Positions 1 to 7,814 of a stretch of DNA of 9,316 bases are shown here, in pieces (within the stretch, counting starts at the first letter, position 1; the number at the start of each line of letters is the position of its first letter). This DNA comes from CAYVZU01 sp964455935 (GTDB taxonomy: Bacteria > Fibrobacterota > CAYVZU01), in contig CAYVZU010000144.1 in the NCBI GenBank assembly GCA_964455935.1, forward strand, positions 1 to 9,316. Direction: 5' to 3'. The position numbers were made by a program, and so were the translations under genes. The notes below the pieces were generated by a model. That model was not told the DNA's origin and searched no databases. It saw nothing but the letters and a program-made list of their open reading frames with translations.

Positions 1-1802
<1,802 letters not shown>

Positions 1803-1831
1803 AAGGAATAAGGAATATAGGGTGTTGAGGT

Positions 1832-1860
1832 ATTTAAATCATAATAGAGAGTCTTGCCAA
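1832..1860 (-). promoter_or_regulatory. Putative secA promoter
   Basis: On the minus strand a TTGGCA box (1860-1855) and a TTAAAT box (1837-1832) are separated by 17 bases. This would start transcription near 1825 and give a leader of roughly 20-25 bases before the SecA ATG. The match to a sigma-70 promoter is partial. The -35 box abuts the left end of the diverged repeat copy at 1865-1949. Confidence 0.35.
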
Positions 1861-1864
1861 GGAC

Positions 1865-1949
1865 CGGCTTGAAGAAAACACAGGCATACCACCACCTAAC
1901 GGATATGACGAGGCTTTCTGAAGTCGAGATTTGGCAAGAAGTTGCCGCT
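1865..1949. repeat. Diverged repeat, copy A
   Basis: This ~85-bp stretch shares long identical blocks with copy B at 2152-2234, in direct orientation: CGGCTTGAAGAAAAC, CAGGCATA, GCGAGG/ACGAGG followed by CTTTCTGAAG, and GTTGCCGCT. Identity is roughly 80% by eye, with small indels. In one plus-strand frame it reads GLKKTQAYHHLTDMTRLSE, then VEIWQEVAA. Copy B gives the same peptide pattern, but needs a one-base frameshift. It may be a decayed coding fragment or a short interspersed genomic repeat. I do not recognise the family. The rest of the gene-free stretch 1803-2271 shows no gene I can support. Confidence 0.7.
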
Positions 1950-2151
1950 TTCCATGCGAACGGCTGCCAAATTCAAATCAAATATAGCTCTAAGACAAAA
2001 CCAATGCAACGAACCTTCCCCACGCTTTCCTGTTGAAAAAGCAGAGACATTCCTCCATGTTGTAGATGAAGAGCAAAGGCGTTTATGACAGGATAATCCT
2101 AAATACCGCGGTTGATCAGTGGATGAAGAGTGGTAAGATCTTGTCCCAAAT

Positions 2152-2234
2152 CGGCTTGAAGAAAACGCAGGCATATCACCCAATAGATATGGCGAGGCTT
2201 TCTGAAGGCCGAGGTGGGGCAAGAGGTTGCCGCT
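2152..2234. repeat. Diverged repeat, copy B
   Basis: Second copy of the repeat at 1865-1949, about 200 bases further right and in the same orientation. It reads GLKKTQAYHPIDMARLSE on the plus strand. After a one-base insertion it continues in another frame as EVGQEVAAIRRWQLRFLG and stops at a TAA at 2266-2268, just before the small membrane protein gene. Several differences between the copies fall in third codon positions of this frame (ACA/ACG, TAC/TAT, GAA/GAG), a weak hint of coding ancestry. Confidence 0.7.
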
Positions 2235-2271
2235 ATTCGCCGCTGGCAACTGCGGTTTTTAGGATAAGGGG

Positions 2272-2415
2272 ATGAATAAGGAATGGGAACGAATCTACTT
2301 GCAGGCAAAGCAGGCGCGGCCTGCGGCCATCAAGGCGCTGCTCCTGTTTTTGCTAATCGGGCCATGGGGGGTTCTGGAACTCTTCCATCCTATCAATCTC
2401 CTGCGGATCCCATAA
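2272..2415 (+). CDS. Small single-pass membrane protein, 47 residues (hypothetical)
   Basis: A short reading frame starting ATG AAT AAG GAA with an AGGA Shine-Dalgarno 7 bases upstream (2261-2264) and ending TAA at 2413-2415. The product is a basic/amphipathic N-terminus (MNKEWERIYLQAKQARP) followed by one hydrophobic helix at about residues 18-38 (AAIKALLLFLLIGPWGVLELF) and a short tail, HPINLLRIP. Positive charges before the helix suggest the N-terminus stays in the cytoplasm. It ends 35 bases before msrA on the same strand, so co-transcription is likely. I do not recognise the family and assign no function. The coherent RBS, start, helix and stop make it more than a chance frame, but it has no homology support here. 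Confidence 0.55.
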   Translation: MNKEWERIYLQAKQARPAAIKALLLFLLIGPWGVLELFHPINLLRIP

Positions 2416-2450
2416 TCCTGTCCAATTCTTCTCAAGGAGGGGGAAAAACC

Positions 2451-2999
2451 ATGAAAAAAGCCACATTGGCTGGAGGATGTTTCTGGTGCATGCAGCCGGA
2501 ATTCGATCATCTGGAGGGAATCGTCTCGACGGAGGTGGGCTACACGGGAGGAACCAAGGAGAATCCTACATACGAAGAGGTTTCCTCTGGCAAAACCGGC
2601 CACGTGGAAGCCATTGAGGTCACCTTCGACCCCGCGTTGGTGAGCTACGCAAAACTGCTCGAGGTTTTCTGGAAGAGCATTGATCCGACCGTTTCCAATG
2701 CCCAATTCGCGGACCACGGCTATCAATACCAGACCGTAATCTTCTATCATAGTGATGAGCAAAAACGGATCGCCGAAGAATCAAAGCGGAAATTGGAAGA
2801 GTCGGGCAAGTTCAAGGGCGCGATTGCGACACTCATCAGGCCCGCCTCGAAATTCTATCCGGCCGAGGAATATCACCAGAAATACTACCGGAAAAGCGCC
2901 CTTCGCTACAAGATGTACAAGATCGGCTCGGGCCGGCAAGGGTTTCTGGAGAGGACATGGGGGAAGGAAGATGAGGCGAAGAAGGCTGCAAAGGATTAG
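2451..2999 (+). CDS. msrA: Peptide methionine-(S)-sulfoxide reductase MsrA
   Basis: MsrA reduces methionine-S-sulfoxide in oxidised proteins back to methionine, a cytoplasmic repair reaction usually recycled by thioredoxin. The start at 2451 is set by a strong AGGAGGGGG about 6 bases upstream. The same frame is open further up to 2283, but that part is not MsrA-like. The 182-residue product begins MKKATLAGGCFWCMQPEFD, with catalytic Cys10 in the GCFWC motif. It continues with VGYTGG, the HVEAIEVTFDP block, the substrate-pocket region around FADHGYQYQTVIFYHS (about 97-112) and the family C-terminal block AEEYHQKYY...LRYKMY. Cys10 and Cys13 are the only cysteines, so any resolving cysteine must be Cys13 or an external thiol. 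No MsrB domain is fused, and no msrB lies nearby. It follows the 47-residue membrane protein gene by 35 bases. Confidence 0.96.
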   Translation: MKKATLAGGCFWCMQPEFDHLEGIVSTEVGYTGGTKENPTYEEVSSGKTGHVEAIEVTFDPALVSYAKLLEVFWKSIDPTVSNAQFADHGYQYQTVIFYHSDEQKRIAEESKRKLEESGKFKGAIATLIRPASKFYPAEEYHQKYYRKSALRYKMYKIGSGRQGFLERTWGKEDEAKKAAKD

Positions 3000-3114
3000 G
3001 CTGTAGGCTCGGACGAATGCAGGCCGGAACAAAGGCTCCTGGCGCAGCGACTTGCCGGGGCCGTCAGCGGCGAATACCTGGAGCTGCAGAGGCCTAGGCA
3101 AGAGAGCGAGCAAA

Positions 3115-3187
3115 TAGCGGGGGGGGGACTCGAACCCTCGACCGACGGATTATGATTCCGCTGCTCTACCAGCTGAGCTACCCCGCC
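3115..3187 (-). tRNA. tRNA-Met (anticodon CAT), probably elongator
   Basis: Read on the minus strand, a 73-base cloverleaf folds with acceptor GGCGGGG/CCCCGCT (one G-T pair), D arm GCTC-AGCTGGTA-GAGC, anticodon stem GCGGA/TCCGT, loop ATCATAA with anticodon CAT, a 5-base variable loop, T loop TTCGAGT and discriminator A. CCA is not encoded. The GGCGGGGTAGCTCAG start and ordinary first base pair point to elongator Met rather than initiator. An Ile2 tRNA (CAT with lysidine) is possible but less like the body sequence. One oddity is an A-C mismatch in the T stem (GAGGG against CCCCC), next to a run of nine Cs. Confidence 0.93.
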
Positions 3188-3202
3188 ATTTTCGGCGCAG
3201 GA

Positions 3203-3232
3203 AAGATAATGTCTGCCCGGCGGGGGTTTCAA
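3203..3232 (-). promoter_or_regulatory. Putative promoter of the tRNA-Met gene
   Basis: On the minus strand TTGAAA (3232-3227) and TATCTT (3208-3203) lie 18 bases apart. The -10 box ends 15 bases before the tRNA 5' end, giving a predicted leader of about 8 bases, which is typical for a tRNA transcript. The -35 box matches the sigma-70 consensus at 5 of 6 positions and the -10 box at 4 of 6. Confidence 0.5.
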
Positions 3233-3316
3233 TACGCCCGCATTCATTTGCCGAACGCGTTCCCTGTTTAGCATATTCATCGCTGTCAAAAAAAGGGTCG
3301 AAAACAAGGAGGTCAC

Positions 3317-3811
3317 GTGAAAAGAGCCGCTCTCTTGCTCATTGCCTTGGTTCTGGTATCCCAATCCTGGGCCGCTGAGGGCATAAAGTGGGTTGCATTC
3401 AACGATGGAATTGCGCAGGTGAAGAAGACAAAGAAGCCGGCATTAATCGATTTCTATGCGGACTGGTGCCACTGGTGCAAGGTCATGGACTCCAAGACCT
3501 TCACCGATGCCGAGGTAAAGCAGATCCTCACCGAACAGTATATCACCATCCGTATCGACCCGGATAAAGAAAAAGGCAAGCTGCAGTATGACGGAAAAAC
3601 ATTTACCGCAATGGAGTTTGCCCAGGGCCTGGGAATTCAGGGGTTTCCATCGGTCGTATTCATGGACAGCCAGGCCAAGCTCATCACGGTTTTACCTGGC
3701 TATGTGGATGCCAAGACTCTTTTGCCGATCCTGGGCTACATCCGCAAAGAATGCTATGAGCAAAAGGTGACTCTTGAGGATTACATCAATAAGAAAGGCA
3801 AGTGCGAATAG
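3317..3811 (+). CDS. Secreted thioredoxin-fold protein (periplasmic thiol-disulfide oxidoreductase)
   Basis: Starts with GTG at 3317, fixed by AAGGAGG 4 bases upstream. The 164-residue product opens with a signal peptide (MKRAALLLIALVLVSQSWAA, predicted cleavage near residue 20), so it should act outside the cytoplasm. The fold is the DsbD-gamma/SoxW-like thioredoxin type: PALIDFYADWCHWCKVMD carries the redox pair Cys51-x-x-Cys54, DPDKEKGKLQ follows the second strand, and GFPSVVFMD (from about 109) contains the cis-proline, Pro111. Two further cysteines, Cys146 and Cys163, sit in the C-terminal tail and could form a second disulfide. The exact partner is unknown. It may reduce periplasmic disulfides or serve cytochrome c maturation, but no such genes are adjacent. 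msrA lies upstream on the same strand, but an opposing tRNA gene separates them, so this gene probably has its own promoter. Confidence 0.9.
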   Translation: MKRAALLLIALVLVSQSWAAEGIKWVAFNDGIAQVKKTKKPALIDFYADWCHWCKVMDSKTFTDAEVKQILTEQYITIRIDPDKEKGKLQYDGKTFTAMEFAQGLGIQGFPSVVFMDSQAKLITVLPGYVDAKTLLPILGYIRKECYEQKVTLEDYINKKGKCE

Positions 3812-3868
3812 GAAAGGGATAGGATCGAGGGGCCGGATTGGCAGCAAAAGCGTAGTCCGCTAAGAGTT

Positions 3869-3932
3869 ATCCACAGATTACACAGATGGCCACAGATTTG
3901 GAATCTGTGTTCAATCTGCGACATCTGTGGAT
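3869..3932 (+). terminator. Nested palindrome followed by a T run, likely intrinsic terminator
   Basis: Three CACAGAT units (3872-3878, 3881-3887, 3891-3897) are mirrored by three ATCTG units (3903, 3914 and 3923 onwards). The outer arms ATCCACAGAT (3869-3878) and ATCTGTGGAT (3923-3932) are perfect complements, the inner CACAGATT/AATCTGTG arms flank a 3-base loop, and the middle CAGAT/ATCTG also pair. TTTTT follows at 3935-3939. It lies between the convergent thioredoxin and barrel-fusion genes and would end the former. The structure also has the look of an interspersed repeat. Confidence 0.6.
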
Positions 3933-3972
3933 TGTTTTTCCCGATTTCTGATTCATGACTCACAACTCGCGA

Positions 3973-6966
3973 CTATTCCAGCGAATTATTTGGATTCTCC
4001 ACGGCGCAGGGGCGCTGGTCGGTGCCGTTAAGACGAACGCGATGCAGGATTGATTTCGTTTCCCAGGCCTTTTCAAACAGAATCCAGAACTCGCCCTCAA
4101 ACCAGACAAGGCGCGGATTGCGCTCGCTGTAGTCCTTGATGGTTTCCGTGGGCAGCAGCTTCTCGGCAAAGCCATCGGACAGGCGGACCAGATTGAGGTC
4201 CGTCAGGTTAACTCCGGCTTCGTAGACGAGTTTGCCGTCTTCGGGCAGCCACCGGAAGGACCGGACATTGGAGTTTTGGGTCAGGTATTTTGTCCCGTTG
4301 GTCTCCAGGTTCACAACCGCCAGATCCATCTTCCCGCCCGATCCCATTTTGTCCGATAGATAGGCCAGGTACCTGCCGTCCGGCGAGTATTGTGGTGCCG
4401 CGTGATTGCAGTCCTCGTCCGTCATGCGCAACGGATTGCTTCCATCGGCGCCCGCGATATAGAGCTGTTGCTTCCGGTCCCGGTTGGTAACGTACACCAT
4501 CTCCTTGCCCGAAGCCGAAAAGATAATCCCGGTCTCGTCGGCATCCGCGGTCTGTGTAAGGTTGTGCCGCTGTTCGCCTTCGGGCCCGGTCCGATAAATG
4601 TCTGCGTTGTCCGCGCTATCGGAGCAGAAGAAGAGCATGCCCGTCGCGGGATGCCAGGCTGCCGCGGACACGCGCTCGCGCCGGGTCACGGCCTTTTTCT
4701 TTGCACCGGGCAGCTCCATGGTCCAGAGGTCGCGATAGACGGCGCCCAGCGAGTCAGTCCACTGCTCGATATAGGCGATCTTCCCGTTGACCGGCGAATA
4801 CACCGGCGCGAAATGATCATGCGGCGCCGAGGTCAGACGAAATTCGGTGTTGCGCTTCATAAACTTTACATAGATGTTCCTGGTCTTGGCGCGGTCCGAA
4901 ACAAACAGAACCATTCCCGAAGGCACGCCCTGACGGAATTTGAGGTCTTCTCCAGTTGATTCCATTTCGGTTTTTATAAGAAGCTGGTGTAGAAGGTCTT
5001 CGACTTCCGGATCGGGCGCCACTTCCTGAGAGAGCCGGATCATGCGGTGCTGATACGATAGCAGCTGACGGTTTTCGGTGAAATACAAAGTAAGGGCGCC
5101 CACATGCCGGCCGCGCGCTCCGGGTGAGAGCACCAGGGTTTTCCCCAGTACCTGCGGCCGCCCATACACCATTTCACTGCCGGAAAGTAGAATCACGTCA
5201 ACCTGGGGAAATTCCTTGGCTATGGCATGGATCTCCTGTGAAGAGGCGTCGGCCATTACCACCCGCAGATCCGCTTTTTCCGCATTCCGCATGCGCTCGC
5301 GCAATTCGGCAATCAGATTAAGGACCCGCACCCCTTCCGGCTGTGCCGGCTTTGCTTTCTGTCCGATCACGCCAAACACGGCGACTTTGTACTTATCCTT
5401 CACGTGGAGGATCTGCTCGCGAACCAGAGACGGCATATCGGGTGTCTCGGCGTTTGTGAGGGTGAACGCCATACCAAACTTCTTGGCCGGGTAACAAACC
5501 TTTTCCAATCCCCGGCCCAATTCGCCTGCACCCGCTCCCAAAGTCGAATATCCCATCAGGGATGCAGCCTTGAGCATATAATCGATCTTCAGGGGCTGCG
5601 TGTTGGCTGTGAATTGGTTTCCCCCGTCAAGGACCAGGTGAAGGGGATTTTGACTGCGAAGCTGCCGGATCGCCGTGGCTTGTCGAGCCATTCCTCCCAC
5701 CGCGCCCTTGCCTTCCATCTGCGGGCCGATTTCACCCTGGAGATTGGCGGTATAGATCAGCGTCAGCTCCAGGCCCGCGGCTTTGCGCAAGGTGGAGTAA
5801 CTCTCGGAAATAAGAGTGTGCGCTTTCCAAAGATTGGGATTGACGCCCAAAGCATTCTCCGATTCCTCGATGGCCCGGCGGTAATTGCCCTTTTTAAAAT
5901 GCTTGAGGGCTGAACGATAGTAATCCTCGGCGGTCTTGGGAACGATTTCCTTAAAGGCGGCGGAGAAGGAAATGTAATGCGTGCTGCCCAGGTCGGCCGG
6001 GCCCCGCTCCCAGCCATAGTCGGCTGCGTACCGTTGTTCGCGGAAACCGATACCAAGCCGCAAGCCCGCCGTGGGGTCGAAAGCCGTGGTGTCGATAGCA
6101 GCCGTATAGCCTGTGCGCAGAACAATGTAGGGCAAGCCGAATTCGGCCGCAATGCTGGCTTCGACAGGCTGGCCCAGATAGCGGGCCGCGCCCAACCCCC
6201 AGGAGAAACTTCGTTTTCTGGAAAACGACTGGCCCAGTCCGACCACGACACCCGAAGGCAGGTATTCCTTTTCCTGAATGTAGGTAATCGAGGGGCCAAG
6301 ATTTTTGGCCCCGACGGCAAAGCGAAAGGAGCCGGCCTTCAGGAGCATGAAGAAATCTCCGGCGATTCCCCGCGAGTCTTCGTCCGCCAGCCGGCTTTGA
6401 AAAACCTGCGATGCCGCCCCCACGTAAATATGGTCGGGAATCAGAGCTCCGCCGTAGGAAAGTCCAATCAGCAGGTCCGAAGCCGTTGGAGAATCGGCCA
6501 CTTCGTTTCCGTCGCGGCTGTCCCGAAACGAGCCGCTGGTTAAAAGATCGCAACGGACCGCGAAGGCCCCCAGATATTCGAACGGAAACGCGGCCGCAAA
6601 GGTCTCGTGGCGAACACCCAGCATCATCTCGGAATGCGTCAACGAAAATTCGTGTCTGCGCAAAAGCCCCAGGCAGGCCGGATTCCACATGGATGCCGTG
6701 GCATCCGCGCCCAGGGCCGTGATGGCATGGCCCATAACCGCGGCCCGGGCGCCCTCCGGCATGGAGAGCAAAGGCATTATGGTTTTGCCCGCGTATTGGC
6801 CCGAGACATCGGTGAAAAGGTCCACAAAACCGGGACCATCGGCCGCGAAGCAGAGGTGAGCGGCAAGCAAGACAATGCCCGCCACAACAAGGTGGCGGCC
6901 ATCGGAGTGCGGATCAGACCGGTGCCGGAGCCCCGCGAAACCGAGGCTACTGCCTGCTGCGGCCAA
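3973..6966 (-). CDS. Exported multidomain protein: PorV/UPF0164-type barrel, TPR, 5'-nucleotidase-like domain, TolB-like propeller
   Basis: About 997 residues if started at TTG 6966. Order of parts: a long N-region and signal peptide (hydrophobic stretch VVAGIVLLAAHLCFA, residues 27-41); a PorV/UPF0164-like outer-membrane barrel (about 57-340, with MPEGARAAVMGHAITALGADAT and MWNPA); a TPR (about 345-395, AEDYYRSALKHFKKGNYRRA); a domain of the 5'-nucleotidase metallophosphatase kind (about 398-650, LIYTANLQGEIG); and a beta-propeller of TolB/PD40 blades (about 681-985, with QYSPDGRYLAYLSDK and similar repeats). The phosphatase motifs are degenerate, so catalysis is doubtful. The barrel places it in the outer membrane, with the rest probably in the periplasm or at the surface. 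The start is uncertain. TTG 6966 overlaps the upstream gene by 20 bases, GTG 6885 leaves a signal peptide without basic residues, and ATG 6902 is in another frame. Domain identities rest on motif recognition, and the job of the whole is unknown. Confidence 0.85.
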   Translation of the reverse strand: MAAAGSSLGFAGLRHRSDPHSDGRHLVVAGIVLLAAHLCFAADGPGFVDLFTDVSGQYAGKTIMPLLSMPEGARAAVMGHAITALGADATASMWNPACLGLLRRHEFSLTHSEMMLGVRHETFAAAFPFEYLGAFAVRCDLLTSGSFRDSRDGNEVADSPTASDLLIGLSYGGALIPDHIYVGAASQVFQSRLADEDSRGIAGDFFMLLKAGSFRFAVGAKNLGPSITYIQEKEYLPSGVVVGLGQSFSRKRSFSWGLGAARYLGQPVEASIAAEFGLPYIVLRTGYTAAIDTTAFDPTAGLRLGIGFREQRYAADYGWERGPADLGSTHYISFSAAFKEIVPKTAEDYYRSALKHFKKGNYRRAIEESENALGVNPNLWKAHTLISESYSTLRKAAGLELTLIYTANLQGEIGPQMEGKGAVGGMARQATAIRQLRSQNPLHLVLDGGNQFTANTQPLKIDYMLKAASLMGYSTLGAGAGELGRGLEKVCYPAKKFGMAFTLTNAETPDMPSLVREQILHVKDKYKVAVFGVIGQKAKPAQPEGVRVLNLIAELRERMRNAEKADLRVVMADASSQEIHAIAKEFPQVDVILLSGSEMVYGRPQVLGKTLVLSPGARGRHVGALTLYFTENRQLLSYQHRMIRLSQEVAPDPEVEDLLHQLLIKTEMESTGEDLKFRQGVPSGMVLFVSDRAKTRNIYVKFMKRNTEFRLTSAPHDHFAPVYSPVNGKIAYIEQWTDSLGAVYRDLWTMELPGAKKKAVTRRERVSAAAWHPATGMLFFCSDSADNADIYRTGPEGEQRHNLTQTADADETGIIFSASGKEMVYVTNRDRKQQLYIAGADGSNPLRMTDEDCNHAAPQYSPDGRYLAYLSDKMGSGGKMDLAVVNLETNGTKYLTQNSNVRSFRWLPEDGKLVYEAGVNLTDLNLVRLSDGFAEKLLPTETIKDYSERNPRLVWFEGEFWILFEKAWETKSILHRVRLNGTDQRPCAVENPNNSLE

Positions 6967-7735
6967 TGAGGATGATATCGCCCGGGCCAATGCCCAGGGT
7001 ATCAGCCGCCGAACCGCGATTGCAGGCGATCTCCACCAGGCCCGTGCTGCCCTGGACAAAGCCCGGCTTATTTCCGGGGATTGCGGCGAAATTCGGATAA
7101 ACACCATGAACCGCCTTTTTGTGAACCCGGCCCTGGACTGCAAATCCTCTGGCCCACTCCCCAAACTGAGTGTTGTCCAGGCCGGTCACACAGTTTCCAA
7201 AATGGTCCCGGTATATTATATCGGCTATAATCTTATGTGGGCTTAGCGGCTTTGCAGTCCCAAAGGGCTTGGCGTGGGCAGGATGCGTCTTTGGGCCCAA
7301 TTTCGCGAACCGGCCCGTTGCGGCAAGTATCGCCGCGGCCGGCGCAAGGATGTCGCGGCCGTGAAATGTCGAGCTGATTTGATGTGAAGGCTGCGGCAGA
7401 ACCTCACGCACTTCTTTAACTTTGGCGCAGGCAAACACAAACCGCAGCAAGCCGTTGTCGGGCGCCAGAAAGACATGGCAATCGGTCTTCACCGCAATCA
7501 GCTTGCGGTTTGTGCCGACGCCCGGATCCACCACAGCCACAAAAATCGTGTTCGCCGGAAACGAACGGCTCGCCTGCCATAGCACAAAGGCGGCCCCGTT
7601 GATCCCATACGCCGGAACTTCATGAGTGATATCGACCAGAACCGCCCGCGGACAGCGCGAGAGAATAGCCCCTTTCATCGCCGCCACATAATGGTCGGCC
7701 GTGCCAAAATCGGTGAGCAGGGCGATGATCTTCAT
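6947..7735 (-). CDS. SAM hydroxide adenosyltransferase (DUF62 / SAM-dependent halogenase-like family)
   Basis: This family hydrolyses S-adenosylmethionine to adenosine and L-methionine in the cytoplasm. The related chlorinase and fluorinase use halide instead of hydroxide. The 262-residue product has the family's usual length and order: LLTDFGTADHYVAAMKG at the N-terminus, VAVVDPGVGTNRK (67-78), APDNGLL (91-97), FHGRDILAPAAA (124-135), DHFGNCVTG (177-185), and the C-terminal GSTGLVEIACNRGSAADTLG. The hydroxide-activating triad known from the family appears intact as Asp70, Arg77 and His125, which favours the hydrolase over the halogenases. It starts at ATG 7735 without an evident Shine-Dalgarno. 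The stop at 6947 lies inside or next to the start of the downstream barrel-fusion gene, so the two are probably one transcript. Confidence 0.93.
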   Translation of the reverse strand: MKIIALLTDFGTADHYVAAMKGAILSRCPRAVLVDITHEVPAYGINGAAFVLWQASRSFPANTIFVAVVDPGVGTNRKLIAVKTDCHVFLAPDNGLLRFVFACAKVKEVREVLPQPSHQISSTFHGRDILAPAAAILAATGRFAKLGPKTHPAHAKPFGTAKPLSPHKIIADIIYRDHFGNCVTGLDNTQFGEWARGFAVQGRVHKKAVHGVYPNFAAIPGNKPGFVQGSTGLVEIACNRGSAADTLGIGPGDIILIGRSRQ

Positions 7736-7756
7736 ATTGGAGAAATTTCGGCGTTT

Positions 7757-7786
7757 GCTTCCAAGCCGAATATTTGGCTTTGAAGC
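7757..7786. other. Imperfect hairpin upstream of the SAM hydroxide adenosyltransferase gene
   Basis: GCTTCCAAGCC (7757-7767) and GGCTTTGAAGC (7776-7786) pair over 11 bases with one mismatch around an 8-base AT-rich loop. On the minus strand, which is transcribed here, no T run follows, so it is not a clear terminator for the PIN gene. It could be a structured leader of the next gene or have no role. Confidence 0.4.
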
Positions 7787-7814
7787 CCTTTTATATGACA
7801 GATATGTTCCAAAC

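Noticed and set aside
1896..2308. Minus-strand frames of 117 and 69 residues across the repeat region
   Set aside because: They arise from the two repeat copies read antisense. The starts lack a Shine-Dalgarno and the peptides resemble no family.
3249..3280. TTGCCG and CATATT boxes considered as the promoter of the thioredoxin-fold gene
   Set aside because: Both boxes are weak and 18 bases apart. The match is no better than chance in this region.
3869..3932. CACAGAT units considered as a CRISPR array
   Set aside because: The units are 7 bases with 2-4 base gaps and half are inverted, so there are no spacer-length intervals.
5763..6688. Two other minus-strand frames of 185 and 245 residues
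   Set aside because: They are off-frame readings of the barrel-fusion gene, composed of low-complexity Pro/Arg/Ser-rich peptide.
4390..6969. Several plus-strand frames of 100-190 residues
   Set aside because: All are antisense to the barrel-fusion gene, whose frame carries coherent TPR, propeller and barrel motifs.
7757..7786. Hairpin considered as the terminator of the PIN operon
   Set aside because: No T run follows it on the transcribed minus strand.
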